Positions 1-12,499 are shown, counted from the stretch's first letter. The stretch: 64,000 bases of DNA from Mesostigma viride (GCA_009746045.1 RPFO01000392.1:585452-649451); one strand, 5' to 3'. Notes: a model not told the origin generated them from the letters alone. Program-made: numbers and translations.

Positions 1-3000
1 GCGCCATCCCAAGCCCCATGCGCGCGCCATCCCAAGCCCCATGTACGCGCGCCATCCCAAGCCCCATGTGCGCGCGCCATCCCAAGCCCCATGCGCGCGC
101 GCCATCCCAAGCCCCATGTACGCGCGCCATCCCAAGCCCCATGTGCGCGCCATCCCAAGCCCCATGTACGCGCGCCATCCCAAGCCCCATGCGCGCGCGC
201 CATCCCAAGCCCCATGTACGCGCCATCCCAAGCCCCATGTGCGCGCGCCATCCCAAGCCCCATGTGCGCGCGCCATCCCAAGCCCCATGTACGCGCGCCA
301 TCCCAAGCCCCATGTACGCGCGCCATCCCAAGCCCCATGCGCGCGCGCCATCCCAAGCCCCATGTACGCGCGCCATCCCAAGCCCCATGTACGCACGCCA
401 TCCCAAGCCCCATGTGCGCGCCATCCCAAGCCCCATGCGCGCGCGCCATCCCAAGCCCCATGTACGCGCGCCATCCCAAGCCCCATGTACGCGCGCCATC
501 CCAAGCCCCATGTGCGCGCGCCATCCCAAGCCCCATGTGCGCGCGCCATCCCAAGCCCCATGTACGCGCGCCATCCCAAGCCCCATGTACGCGCGCCATC
601 CCAAGCCCCATGTGCGCGCGCCATCCCAAGCCCCATGTACGCGCGCCATCCCAAGCCCCATGCGCGCGCCATCCCAAGCCCCATGTACGCGCGCCATCCC
701 AAGCCCCATGTACGCGCCATCCCAAGCCCCATGTGTGCGCGCCATCCCAAGCCCCATGTGTGCGCGCCATCCCAAGCCCCATGTACGCGCGCCATCCCAA
801 GCCCCATGTGCGCGCGCCATCCCAAGCCCCATGTGCGCGCCATCCCAAGCCCCATGTGCGCGCGATCCCAAGCCCCATGTGCGCGCGCCATCCCAAGCCC
901 CATGTACGCGCGCCATCCCAAGCCCCATGTACGCGCGCCATCCCAAGCCCCATGCGCGCGCGCCATCCCAAGCCCCATGTGCGCGCGCCATCCCAAGCCC
1001 CATGTACGCGCGCCATCCCAAGCCCCATGTGCGCGCCATCCCAAGCCCCATGCGCGCGCCATCCCAAGCCCCATGCGCGCGCGCCATCCCAAGCCCCATG
1101 TGCGCGCGCCATCCCAAGCCCCATGTACGCGCGCCATCCCAAGCCCCATGTGCGCGCGCCATCCCAAGCCTCATGCGCGCGCGCCATCCCAAGCCCCATG
1201 TACGCGCGCCATCCCAAGCCTCTTGTACGCGCGCCATCCCAAGCCCCATGTACGCGCGCCATCCCAAGCCCCATGTGCGCGCGCCATCCCAAGCCCCATG
1301 TGCGCGCGCCATCCCAAGCCCCATGTGCGCGCGCCATCCCAAGCCCCATGTACGCGCGCCATCCCAAGCCTCTTGTACGCGCGCCATCCCAAGCCCCATG
1401 TACGCGCGCCATCCCAAGCCCCATGTACGCGCGCCATCCCAAGCCCCATGTGCGCGCGCCATCCCAAGCCCCATGTGCGCGCGCCATCCCAAGCCTCTTG
1501 TACGCGCGCCATCCCAAGCCCCATGTACGCGCGCCATCCCAAGCCCCATGTGCGCGCGCCATCCCAAGCCCCATGTGCGCGCCATCCCAAGCCCCATGTG
1601 CGCGCGCCATCCCAAGCCCCATGTGCGCGCGCCATCCCAAGCCCCATGTGCGCGCGCCATCCCAAGCCTCTTGTACGCGCGCCATCCCAAGCCCCATGTA
1701 CGCGCGCCATCCCAAGCCCCATGTACGCGCGCCATCCCAAGCCCCATGTACGCGCGCCATCCCAAGCCCCATGTGCGCGCGCCATCCCAAGCCCCATGCG
1801 CCATCCCAAGCCCCATGTACGCGCGCCATCCCAAGCCCCATGTGCGCGCGCCATCCCAAGCCCCATGTGCGCGCGCCATCCCAAGCCCCATGTGCGCGCG
1901 CCATCCCAAGCCCCATGTACGCGCGCCATCCCAAGCCCCATGTGCGCGCGCCATCCCAAGCCCCATGTGCGCGCGCCATCCCAAGCCCCATGTACGCGCG
2001 CCATCCCAAGCCCCATGTGCGCGCGCCATCCCAAGCCCCATGCGCGCGCGCCATCCCAAGCCCCATGTGCGCGCCATCCCAAGCCCCATGTGCGCGCGCC
2101 ATCCCAAGCCCCATGTGCGCGCGCCATCCCAAGCCCCATGTGCGCGCGCCATCCCAAGCCCCATGTACGCGCGCCATCCCAAGCCCCATGTGCGCGCGCC
2201 ATCCCAAGCCCCATGTGCGCGCGCCATCCCAAGCCCCATGTGCGCGCGCCATCCCAAGCCCCATGTGTGCGCGCCATCCCAAGCCCCATGTGTGCGCGCC
2301 ATCCCAAGCCCCATGTGCGCGCGCCATCCCAAGCCCCATGTGCGCGCGCCATCCCAAGCCCCATGTGCGCGCGCCATCCCAAGCCCCATGTGCGCGCGCC
2401 ATCCCAAGCCCCATGCGCGCGCCATCCCAAGCCCCATGTACGCGCGCCATCCCAAGCCCCATGTGCGCGCCATCCCAAGCCCCATGCGCGCGCGCCATCC
2501 CAAGCCCCATGTGCGCGCGCCATCCCAAGCCCCATGTGCGCGCGCCATCCCAAGCCCCATGTACGCGCGCCATCCCAAGCCCCATGTGCGCGCCATCCCA
2601 AGCCCCATGCGCGCGCGCCATCCCAAGCCCCATGTGCGCGCGCCATCCCAAGCCCCATGTGCGCGCGCCATCCCAAGCCCATGTGCGCGCGCCATCCCAA
2701 GCCCCATGTGCGCGCGCCATCCCAAGCCCCATGTGCGCGCGCCATCCCAAGCCCCATGTGCGCGCGCCATCCCAAGCCCCATGTGCGCGCGCCATCCCAA
2801 GCCCCATGTGCGCGCGCCATCCCAAGCCCCATGCGCGCGCGCCATCCCAAGCCCCATGTACGCGCGCCATCCCAAGCCCCATGTACGCGCGCCATCCCAA
2901 GCCCCATGTGCGCGCGCCATCCCAAGCCCCATGTGCGCGCGCCATCCCAAGCCCCATGTGCGCGCGCCATCCCAAGCCCCATGTGCGCGCGCCATCCCAA

Positions 3001-3555
3001 GCCCCATGTGCGCGCGCCATCCCAAGCCCCATGTACGCGCGCCATCCCAAGCCCCATGTACGCGCGCCATCCCAAGCCCCATGTACGCGCGCCATCCCAA
3101 GCCCCATGTACGCGCGCCATCCCAAGCCCCATGTGCGCGCGCCATCCCAAGCCCCATGTGCGCGCCATCCCAAGCCCCATGTGCGCGCGCCATCCCAAGC
3201 CCCATGTGCGCGCGCCATCCCAAGCCCCATGTGTGCGCGCCATCCCAAGCCCCATGTACGCGCGCCATCCCAAGCCCCATGTGCGCGCGCCATCCCAAGC
3301 CCCATGTACGCACGCCATCCCAAGCCCCATGTGCGCGCGCCATCCCAAGCCCCATGTACGCGCGCCATCCCAAGCCCCATGTGCGCGCGCCATCCCAAGC
3401 CCCATGTGTGCGCGCCATCCCAAGCCCCATGTGCGCGCGCCATCCCAAGCCCCATGTGCGCGCGCCATCCCAAGCCCCATGTGCGCGCGCCATCCCAAGC
3501 CCCATGTGCGCGCGCCATCCCAAGCCCCATGTGCGCGCGCCATCCCAAGCCTCAT
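1..3555. repeat. 25-bp minisatellite array (about 140 units)
   Basis: The window opens inside a head-to-tail array whose unit is about 25 bp: a constant core CCATCCCAAGCCCCATG followed by a variable spacer, usually TGCGCGCG or TACGCGCG. Shorter units have lost CG dinucleotides, and a minority carry CTTG or TCATG in place of CCATG near 1170-1680. The left edge is not in the window, so the full length is unknown. Neither the core nor the common spacers create stop codons, so long reading frames run through it in several frames and on both strands; these are not genes. It ends at about 3555, directly beside telomere-like repeats. Confidence 0.97.
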
Positions 3556-3562
3556 CCAACTA

Positions 3563-3667
3563 TTAAAGGTTTTAAGGGTTGTAGGGTGTTAGGGTGTTAG
3601 GGTGTTAGGGTGTTAGGGTGTTAGGGTTTTAGGGTTTTAGGGTGCTAGGGTTTTAGGGTTTTAGGGG
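3563..3667. repeat. Degenerate telomere-like repeats
   Basis: About 105 bp of TTAGGG-containing units: several copies of GTGTTAGGG followed by TTTTAGGG units and a GTGCTAGGG variant. TTTTAGGG is the Chlamydomonas-type telomere repeat and TTTAGGG the plant type, so this looks like a degenerate interstitial or subtelomeric tract. It lies between the 25-bp minisatellite and the 3' side of the minus-strand exon at 3909-4972, so it may lie within an intron of that gene. Confidence 0.85.
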
Positions 3668-3908
3668 ATCACCCAACTGGCTGGCGTGGCGATCACACAG
3701 CATGCTGCCCCCTCTCCCTCAACAATCCCCTCCCTCTCCCTGTCCGTCCCGCTCCCCTCCCATAGCTCCTTCACTTCCCCCTCAGTCCAAGGGAAACCTT
3801 GTGACCTGGTACCCCAGTCCAAATATTCCTCTTCCTCCCCCTGCCTGAAGTCCACGCATCCCTCCCTTCCCCCTTTTACCTGCACATAGACGTCTTTGCC
3901 CCCCCTAC

Positions 3909-4972
3909 CTGCAGTCCACGTAGACCTCCGTGTCCAGCAGCTCCCCCTTGGCAGCGCCCGTGCACAGGAGTGAGTTCTCGGCGCCCCCCCGGCGATCGTA
4001 CCACACACCCGCCGCCTGTATCAGCGGCTTGTCCGACTCGATCGCGGATATCAGCCGGGGCGCCCCGTCCCAATCCTTGGGCTGCAAGGGCGTCGTCGTG
4101 AGCCGCCCGCCAGACGCAAACAGCAGCTGCCCAGCCTCGTTCTGTACATAGATCTCCCCGCCCAGCTTGGCGGCGTGGCTGGCGCTGGTATCCAGCACCG
4201 TCTCCCAATACTGCTGCATGTTGAGCAGGAGCGCCACGCGCGGCTGCTCCAGCGGGGCATCTCCCCCGGCGGTCGCCACCGCGCCGCCCACGAACGCCGT
4301 CGTCGTGTTGAACGCTGGGAGCTGCATGTGGACCACCAGGAAGCGATGCACACTGGCGTCGTGCCAGATGACGGGCATGACGTCGAACCGGACGGCACCA
4401 ATCGTGCCCAGCGAGTTGTTGGTGGGGGAGCTCAGGACGGCGCGCAGCTCATCAAGCACCTGGTCAGGGACCGGCGGTGTGATGCTGGCGGTGAGGTCCC
4501 CAGGGACCCTGCGCGTCCCGTTCCCGCTCGGCCTGCTGTCCAGGTACTCTGCGGTCGTCGCGACCCCCGCGTCGCACATGAGGTCATTCTCCAGGCACCA
4601 CACGCCGCTCATGCCAGTGTCGTTCGCCAGAAATGCGACCCCGCTGCCGGGGAGGGAGATCGTCCATGCGGTTGCCAGGTTGAGCTGCTGGACTGCATGC
4701 CAGTAGCGCAGGTTGTTGCCCGGTAGGGTGCCTGCCGAACCAGGGGGTGCCCCTGGGGGGGTCGGCCGTGGGGGGCCCCAGGGAGAACCCGGTATGTGTG
4801 CGTAGGTGTGCGCGGTGTAGCGTGCCAGCGTGTACATGCTGTCGACCAGGTGCCACATGGAGCTGTTGATCGTGCGCAGGTCATCATGCATGCTCTCCAT
4901 CGCGTAGTTGTCGACCGCCGACTCCCACCCATGGCGCGCGATCTGGGGGCCCATCGCGTTGTGTCGTGTCAT
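3909..4972 (-). CDS. Long exon of an unrecognised, possibly extracellular sensor-type protein
   Basis: An open frame of about 354 codons starts at an ATG at 4970-4972 and runs to a good splice donor: CTGCAG ends at 3909 and GTAGGG follows on the minus strand. The frame stops only a few bases inside that putative intron. The protein has an N-terminal region rich in Met, His and Asn, a short Pro/Gly-rich linker near residues 65-85, and then a mixed alpha/beta-looking domain. It includes several N-x-S/T sites and a few cysteines (a WCLEN..MCDAG pair near residue 130). That composition recalls ligand-binding (Cache-like) ectodomains in front of algal cyclases or kinases, but I see no diagnostic motif, so the function is unknown. 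Downstream exons would lie towards the telomere-like tract or beyond the window. The true start could also be an upstream exon. Confidence 0.5.
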
Positions 4973-7900
4973 TATGTTGAATAGCCGTTATCGGTCGCCA
5001 TGGGGGGTCGATGTTGGTTGCAAATGTAGGGTGTAGGTATGGCGATTTGGGGGGGAGACCGGGGGCAGGAGACAGGGAGCACAAGGGTGCTAGCGTGAGG
5101 CACTACGGCTTTGCAAGCTTGAGAAAGTTTGTAATTCCGATTGAATGGCATGGCCATGTGGGTGGGGGTGGCGGAGGTAAAAAGCGCACAAGGAGACAGC
5201 GAAACCTGCATGAAGAGTATGCACCTGTGTACAGAGGATGCCACACGAAGAAGTCCTGGTCCCACGAAACACGCCTGACTATTGAAAACAGTAGATAAAA
5301 AGTAAATAAAAATAATAATAATAATGATAGTAACAATAACAACCATGACTACTCATTTGCCGTGTTAGCTCACCTCCTTTCTTCCTCACACGGTGCACTT
5401 TGTTTCTAATCTACCTGAGGCGGTTTAGAAAATACCATGATATGGCATATCTATGATGTAGCACTATATTTATTGATACCACTACATCATAGAATTATCC
5501 ATGCCGCGGTAAGTAACAGAACGGGTCAAGGCATGTCAACATAAACAAGCGGCCAGGCAGGTGCCAGGCAGGTGCCAGCATCGAACACAGCGTATCAACG
5601 GCAGCACATCAACCGCAATTATCGCGTTCGCAAGTGCAAGACAGGCAATGAAGAGCCGGAACAACAGCTCAGGTGGGAACTTGAATATGCAATGACGTTA
5701 TCAACAGGTAACAACACAGGCAGGTCACCCCCTCATCTCCCCACCCTGGCTCTCAAACACACAAACAAGGCCACCTGCTGTGTGTGCTCACTGTGCTGCC
5801 AATACTTCGATATGAACTTTAAAATACAACTGTATAAACTACAAAAATGCCGACGTGCGCACTAATATGCAGATATCACCAAGACTGTTCCCCACTAAGC
5901 AGTTTTAAATCCCCTGTTCCATACATTAACCAACAGCATAGTTCAAATAACAAACTGCAAAAGAAAAGTTATTCTTTGGCATCATTTGGGCTCAAGAATG
6001 GTAAGCATCGCTAGCTTCGCCATTTGTTAACTTGATTAGCCACCCGTTTGCAAAGTGTGCCAGCTGTCGCTTGGAGCAGTGCCACAGCACAGAAAGGGTG
6101 ACTCACCAGAGTGACCGCTGCAAAGCCATCCCAGGGGCGCTACTGTGGTAGCCAGCAATCGTAGCTTGCCTTGGGCACAGCCACAAGACAAGCTCTGTGC
6201 GTGGCAGGTTTGTCACGAGCTGCCTAAAAAATAGAATATGATCTAGAAACAAAACATGGTCAGATGATAGAGACGCACGCTATATTCTTAACCTTCATAG
6301 TTCGCGCAAATTCGCGAAAAACTGGTCGCGCAAACTTACGCGGATGGACGCAACGGTTAGTGCCACCGCGATGCAGGCAAGCACCACCTGAAGACACGGC
6401 AAGGCAAGCATGCGCGATGAGGCAAGGCAGGCACGTGCCGCCACGGAGCACGGATGACCACCGGTACTCGTGGGCATTGAGGTAGTGGGGTAGTACAGAA
6501 GTAATGAGGTAAGGGTGCTGTAGTGCCCAGGAAGCAGGGATGATGACAAGAAAAACTCGGTTATAAAGAGCCTAGTTTGAGGGGACACTAAGACCATATG
6601 CTGGGGGCAGAGTCAACCTCCTTACCCAAGTCCCCACTAATGTCCCACTCTCCAGCCACCCCTCACTCTCAGACCCCCTTAGCCCCCTTAGCGCCCCCCA
6701 TCCCATGCAACTCCTGCCCTTGCCGCCCTCCATCCCCAACCCTGGCCAAGGTGCATACACAGACTTGCCTTGCCCTACCCATTCCCCCCCCCCCCCCTAT
6801 GTCCACACAAAACCTTCCCCAAGAAGAAACTGAGGGGAGACGGGGCGTGGCGTTCAGTCACGGAGGTAGTATGAGGTTCACTCGTTTTTGGTGACGGGAG
6901 AGTGGCTTGCGTGGTTAACATTCCCGCAGAGGCATGAAGAGACACTGAAATGTGCACGCACGCCGGCACGCACGCTAATTTTCCATGCAGGCTGCGCACG
7001 CAAAAGAAGGATGGGGCGAGCAAGACTGTACTTGTGACGCATGTCAGCGTGTACACGTACAATGGAGTGTCCAGCGAGCTACAGACGCGGGCCCAGGCAT
7101 GCAGCCTAGGCCCTTCCTGCCAGGCGACGGCCCTGTTTCCACCGATGCTATATACAGGTCGTCCCATGGACATATCTCTGCGCACGGTGCCATCCCTGCC
7201 CATGCAAGCGGCACCCATGGCAGGCCGCAGACAGGCGGCCTACGGGAGCGAGCGAGGCTGCGCACGCTGGGGAGCGAGCAAGGCTGCATACGCTAGGCCA
7301 TGATGCTTCCGCCAGCCTAGTTACGTGCGTCCAATGACACCAGGGGGCTGGCACAACCCGAAATGAACACCGAGCACTGCCACCGGGCATGGCTAGCACA
7401 CGCTTCGTGCCAGCACATCAGACCAAGACAATCCTGTGGTCCTCCTGCACAACTGTCTACCCCAACGCAGCCGCGGCATGCATTTGCCAATCTGTGTGCA
7501 TGCGAGCATGTGCAAGCAGAATCACGGGACGACGTGGACGATCAAGGCATGTCGTGGCAGGAAATTATGACAGAAACAGCTTGGCTCAAGCGCCAGTTCC
7601 CTGGAAGAATGAAGCCCCGCGAAACGCTGTTGATAACCCATGGAAACTCCCTTACTCTCGACAGGAACAGGCAGACAAGAAAGCTCCAGACGCGGGCAAC
7701 GTGGCCCCAGTACGACGGAACATTTACGCACACAGAGTAGTGAACGAAAATCTAGAGAATACTCACCACTACCGCCAGTCCACGTGCTACAACAACTGTC
7801 TTCGGCGACAGAGAATGGATGCCCAGCGCTTCGCGGACTGAACCGATTCTTGTGCCCGATGCCCATGGCAACGGTTTCCCAAGCGGTTCGGGGACATCGC

Positions 7901-8439
7901 CCCCACCGTCATGTTTCACCATAGTAATCGAAACATACAGTAGCCCATGACAGTGTTGAGAACTACAACTCGTCACCCGTATCAGCTGAACTACAACTCG
8001 TCACCCGTATCAGCTGACCGCCAATGCAACACGGCCGCGGCTACGTGACGCTTCGATGTTAACCCAACCCATGTAATGTTAATGCTCAATACTGACCAGC
8101 CGCTCCGTCGAGTAATGCGAAAACAATCTTTGCTCATTTCGCCGACCACGCTAACAAAAGTGCACGGCGTTTTCGAAGCTTGAAGTTAGAACGCCTCTCA
8201 TGAGTCATGGCAAGTTCGGATCTCAGGTCAGATTCCAGATATGCCCGTTGTCTACAGCACGGTCAGTCAGTCAGTCAGCCAGTCATCATGATCAGTGAGT
8301 GAGTTGGATCCTGTTGGATCACAGGATAGTTAGATATTTAGTTGAATCCAACGTAGCACGGTCGCCAACAGATAGTTGCCCACCGCGAAATTATAGCGCG
8401 ATGGCGTGGAAGGATGGAAGACAGGAAGAGAGATACGGG
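4973..8439. other. No gene recognised; small inverted and direct repeats
   Basis: I find no convincing coding frame in this 3.5-kb stretch; the open frames are short and lack recognisable motifs. Two structures stand out. CTATGATGTAG at 5451-5461 is matched by its exact reverse complement at 5482-5492 (11-bp stem, 20-nt loop). A 28-bp unit beginning AACTACAACTCGTCACC occurs twice in perfect tandem at 7961-7988 and 7989-8016. An 11-bp C run lies near 6786. Upstream exons or the promoter of the minus-strand gene ending at 4972 could be here. Confidence 0.5.
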
Positions 8440-8803
8440 AAATTGCGAATAAATCTTCTTTTCGAATGACCCCCCGAAAAGTGCTAAAATAATACTTCAA
8501 TTTACCCCGTAAAGTATGAAAAACGGGAGGCGCCGGCTACACCTGTTTCTGGCTATTAGCACTGATTAGGGCCTTATGTCATACTGGTACTCACTTAATT
8601 GTCAGATAGGAACTGCGCTTGGTGGGTAATTAATGTACTTGATAGGTTAGAATCCAAGTCAGACACCGACTGAACTAGGTGCCCTAATATAAACAAGCTC
8701 CCGGGCTCGAAGTTCAGTTACCTAAGCTCCCCGGGCTGAACTTTCCCCGTAAAGTGTAAAAACCATGCAGAAAAACCCTCGAAAAATTATTTATTCGCAA
8801 TTT
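8440..8803. mobile_element. Candidate MITE with perfect 15-bp terminal inverted repeats
   Basis: AAATTGCGAATAAAT at 8440-8454 is repeated as its exact reverse complement at 8789-8803, and the match continues imperfectly inward through T-rich sequence to TTTCGA. The 364-bp interior has no reading frame. It contains two direct copies of CCCCGTAAAGT (about 8503 and 8745), which look like subterminal repeats. No clear target-site duplication is visible, so the superfamily is unassigned. Confidence 0.55.
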
Positions 8804-9195
8804 GATTTCAGTAACTACGGTATGGATTCCCTGATCTTGATATGGATTCCCTGATTTGTCGGGGCGCGCACCGGAGGGAGCGGAGTACATAGGCGAGGGG
8901 CGCCGCTGGTGTCAGCACACAAAAATATCAATCCATGTACAGTCATTACCGCGTTACTGTAAGTTGCGTTTCTTAAGGTTGCGTTAAAGCGTTAAGTTGC
9001 GACGCCGAAGTTTGGGCGGCGACCGCAACTTAAGCATCGCTGCCATCGCAACAGTAGTTGATGCGGTAATGAGTACAGGCATTCACGCCTTAAGTTGCGT
9101 TGGCTTAAGTTGGGTTCACGCCTTAAGTTGGGTCAAATAGGGTTTTGGCATTCCCAGTTCAAAATAGTTCAGAATAGTATCAAGGAGACAACCAG

Positions 9196-9766
9196 TGTTA
9201 CGCCGCGGATATCTACCTCCGCCTCTACCTCTAATGGGCCTGATACTACCTAAACTGGTCAGGCCTCCTCTACTCAACCCTCTGGCGAAAGACGAACGTG
9301 ACGGAGCTGATCTCAATGCATTAACGTAAGTGTTACTATAATACGCCATACAACCATTTATCAAAACCCGTTTACTCCAGGAATAGAGGAAGGAAACACA
9401 ACTACACTGCCGTGACCCAAGCCTATATGTGTTAATTCATTTAACACACGCCGAGTGCACACACAAGGGTAGACGCGCATAAATGGTCACCAACGGTCCA
9501 ACACGCTCGGGCCGACATGGCCCTCGCCTACAGATGCACGCTGGTCCACTACATCTACTGATGCACGCTGGTCCACTACATTCTACCACAGGATCAGGAC
9601 CACTAGTAAAGTACGCGGCGCGGCGCCCAACGGCACCCAATGTACCACAGTACTGTTACGAGGACAATAATGTCCCGGTAGGAGCCTAAACGTAAACCTA
9701 GGGACAACCGAGGCAAAAGACCTAATTTACGTCCGTAACTACAACGAATTGTTACGCGACGTAACA
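9196..9766 (-). repeat. 3' LTR of chromovirus copy 1
   Basis: 571 bp, starting TGTTACGCCGCGG and ending GCGACGTAACA, with the 7-bp terminal inverted repeat TGTTACG/CGTAACA. It matches the LTR at 19420-19992 apart from a few changes. It is preceded on the plus strand by the target duplicate ACCAG and followed by the polypurine tract. Confidence 0.95.
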
Positions 9767-9777
9767 CCTCCCCCCCC
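9767..9777 (-). promoter_or_regulatory. Polypurine tract of copy 1
   Basis: On the minus strand GGGGGGGGAGG lies immediately upstream of the TGTTACG end of the 3' LTR. This is the expected position and composition for the plus-strand DNA primer of a Gypsy element. The same tract is conserved in copy 2 at 22079-22089. Confidence 0.85.
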
Positions 9778-10135
9778 ACAAAGGTAGGGAGCCCTCTCCC
9801 TACGCACAGGGAGGAAAACAAGGGGTAGGAAACCTAATGCACCCAGCACACACTAACACAGTCAGCAGGCCATCCAAGATACAAGGCACCAATAGTTCAC
9901 ACGGTCTCCACCACCACGCCTGGAGGTGTAGGGTTAGCCAGCACCAAGCCTGGTGGTAGGTTCCCCTAACTGCCTGGAACAAAGTCCTTGCCGGGGGGAA
10001 CGGCACTGGGCAGGACACACAGAGTAAACCAATCAGCACCAAGGACCAAGAACGACCAGTCAACTGGCCAGAACATGAGGGCGACTCTACATACCGGAGG
10101 GACAACACCCTCAGGTCGGGCCTAAGGCCCTCTAT

Positions 10136-12423
10136 CTAATGGCCATCCGTCTGGTAGGTACCACGGGAGGCCAGCAGGACATCCAGGTAAGCCTGGTAGT
10201 GAGACACATCCTCAGCATTGTCGTGCCTATCTACAGTGAGGAAAACATCGGCCCACACGCCGTCAGGGAAAAGTCCCAGGAAGGCCCAGTAGTACCTATG
10301 CTGTGTAAGAACGACCTGGCCCCGGGCCCAGTCCAGGAAACCGCAGGCAAAGAGGCGTAGGAAAGGCTCTACCGCGATCAGGCAGAGAGCCCGAAGGAGC
10401 AGGCGATGATACCGGATCCGAGGGCGCATACCCGTCGGGAAAAACAGATCTACCAGGGGCTCCACGTTGGACGGCCACAACCGGATGTGCCGAATCTCGC
10501 GGGAACGCCACCGGCGGGCACACTGTCGCGACCCGAACGTCTCAAGGTAGTCGCTAGCCCGGGGAGGAGGATGACCCCGAGAGTCCAAACCCTGGCCCGG
10601 GATGGGCGCTGGACGACGGGCATCCCACTCTAGGATGGGCTGAAGGACGGTGCTGTACGTGGCACCCGGCACCGCAGGAAAATCTACCGTAAGAGCATCT
10701 GAGGCCATAATGCCCAGAGGCGGAGGGTAGGCCCACTGGAACCCGCCGTAGGTGTCCAAGTCATTGTGGCGCCGCGCCCAGCGGTACAGGACGCGCCGAA
10801 CCAGGATCTCACCCTGGAACACCGGATCAGCCAAAATAACCATGTCGAAAGGAGGCCGATCAGTCTCAACTGGTAGGTTACGGTCCCGCGGCGCCCGACA
10901 CACCTGGGAGAACCCGTAGGACATGGGCGAAATGGCCAGCTCGGCGGAGGCGCGCGGCAGGTCACACTGGCGGCAAGCGAGCGCAGACATACCATACCCG
11001 AAGACAGGCGTGTCGCGCGACTCCGGAGTCGCATGCACCACAGAAGGGGCCCGATCCCGATCGCCCTCTGACAACTCCCGAAGGGAATCGGCAGCGCGGG
11101 TGGCGCGCGGGTCAGAGCCACTGGACCGAACAACCGCAGCCAAAGACCGCGGGGCCGAAGGGGCAGGGGCCGACGAAGGGGTAGGAACCGGCACAGGCGC
11201 AGAAGGTGCCGGTACAACAGGGGGCCGCGTCGGACCCGAGGCCGCAGGGGGTCGCGACGGACCCGCCTCCGCAACTGGCGCGCCGGTCTCTGGGGGTGGA
11301 GCACCACCAGGCCACATGTTGAAAATAGGACCCGTGGGGACAGGCAATCCGGCATACGACTGGTTACCGTCCAAGCTCCAGTCAGGCACCGGGATCCTCT
11401 GCGGAGGACCGCCCTCCCAAAGCCTGGGAAGACCGCCCGGGTCGCTGAAGAAACCCCGCGAGGGCGGCGCTGACGTGGTGGGCGGCTCGGACGCGGCGGC
11501 GGCGGGCGCTGCCACTGGGACGGCGGACTCGCGCCGAGGCGCAGGTACGTCAGTAGCAGGCGCAGCGGTAGCCGAAGGCGTAGGAGCTGCAGCACCAGAG
11601 GGAACCGTAGACGCCGAGGCGACCGAAGGGGAAGGGGGCACAGCTGCAACAGACACCCCACCTGGCGTGGCTGGAGCGTGCGCCTGGGCCGCCATGAAGG
11701 CCCCGAAGGCCGCCGTCAGGGACTGGATCTGCGCCTGCATCGCAGAAACTGTCGCCGCAAGAGGATCAGGCTCACGACCAGAGCCCGAAGGGGTAGGCTC
11801 CACCGATGCGCACAGGACCGACCTCGGTGAAGACGGGACAGGGGAAGGCGCCGACACTGAAGAGGAGGACGCCGCAGGGGAGGCCGAATACTCAGGGGAA
11901 TACTGCGCCTCTACCGGCGCGTCCGTAGGGGTAGGGTCGCCAAATCCTACACCCGCGTTCTGGTCTGCTATCTCCATAAACTCTACGGCCCGTAACAGGT
12001 CGCAGGGGTTCTCATCCAGCTCCGCATCACCCTCGGCAGGAAGCCAGGGGAACACATCCCGTAGGCAGGAGCGGCCCACAGGGGTAGAAAGGTAGGAAAA
12101 CACCCTGGGGCACTGGAGAATCGCAGCTATCTGTCCCAGGGCTGGACAGCTGGAGCCACATTCTAGCAAACAGTGGCCGGCATCGTCAAATCCGTGCAAA
12201 ACAAGCTGATGCGGTTCAGCAGGGGAAGGACCGTACCACGTGACCCCGAAGAGAGCCGCCCTGACTATGCCCGCATGCTGGGCCTGGAGGGCCGGATGCA
12301 CGACGCCACCCGGGAAACTAGACCGTGAACCCAACGGCCCGGAAGGGCCTCGAAGTACAGCTCAGGGTCCGGTAGGGGCAGGGACGGCAGCGGGCTCTCA
12401 GCCGGAGGGGTAGGCTCTGACAT
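10136..12423 (-). CDS. Third ORF of the chromovirus, function unknown
   Basis: This long frame lies between the end of pol and the 3' LTR, where env-like or accessory genes sit in some Gypsy elements. A run of more than 730 codons ends at 10136. A likely ATG is at 12421-12423, 76 bp after the chromodomain stop, but the frame changes near 12340 at a GC-rich CCGGGCCG stretch, so either this copy is frameshifted there or translation begins internally. The protein has a conserved-looking N-terminal part (about 130 residues), a long Pro/Ala/Ser-rich middle with a short predicted helix near the motif MQAQIQSLTAAFGAFMAAQ, and a C-terminal part of about 230 residues rich in Trp, Arg and Tyr. I see no signal peptide, transmembrane anchor or known enzyme motif, so an envelope protein is unlikely. 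Copy 2 carries the same ORF at 24344-26293, so it belongs to the family. Its function is not recognised. Confidence 0.8.
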
Positions 12424-12499
12424 GACGGCTGCGGAGGGGAGGGGACAACCAACCACCCGTCGACAGCAGACATAACATAAGAGAGGAGAAGGCCTACAA

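Noticed and set aside
1-3555. Resemblance to a CRISPR array (regular ~25-bp repeats)
   Set aside because: There are no unique spacers; the variable bases are only two or three alternative dinucleotide spacers, and the genome is eukaryotic.
18-3600. Very long open frames in all three plus-strand frames and on the minus strand across the 25-bp array
   Set aside because: A 25-bp unit without stop codons gives open frames in every phase. The peptides are pure repeat translations with no start context or domain.
10923-12095. A 390-codon plus-strand frame opposite the third chromovirus ORF
   Set aside because: It is the antisense shadow of a GC-rich Pro/Ala coding region, lies against the element's transcription, and breaks in copy 2.
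10136-12334. Calling the third ORF an envelope gene
   Set aside because: The position fits, but there is no signal peptide, transmembrane segment, cleavage site or glycoprotein-like cysteine pattern.
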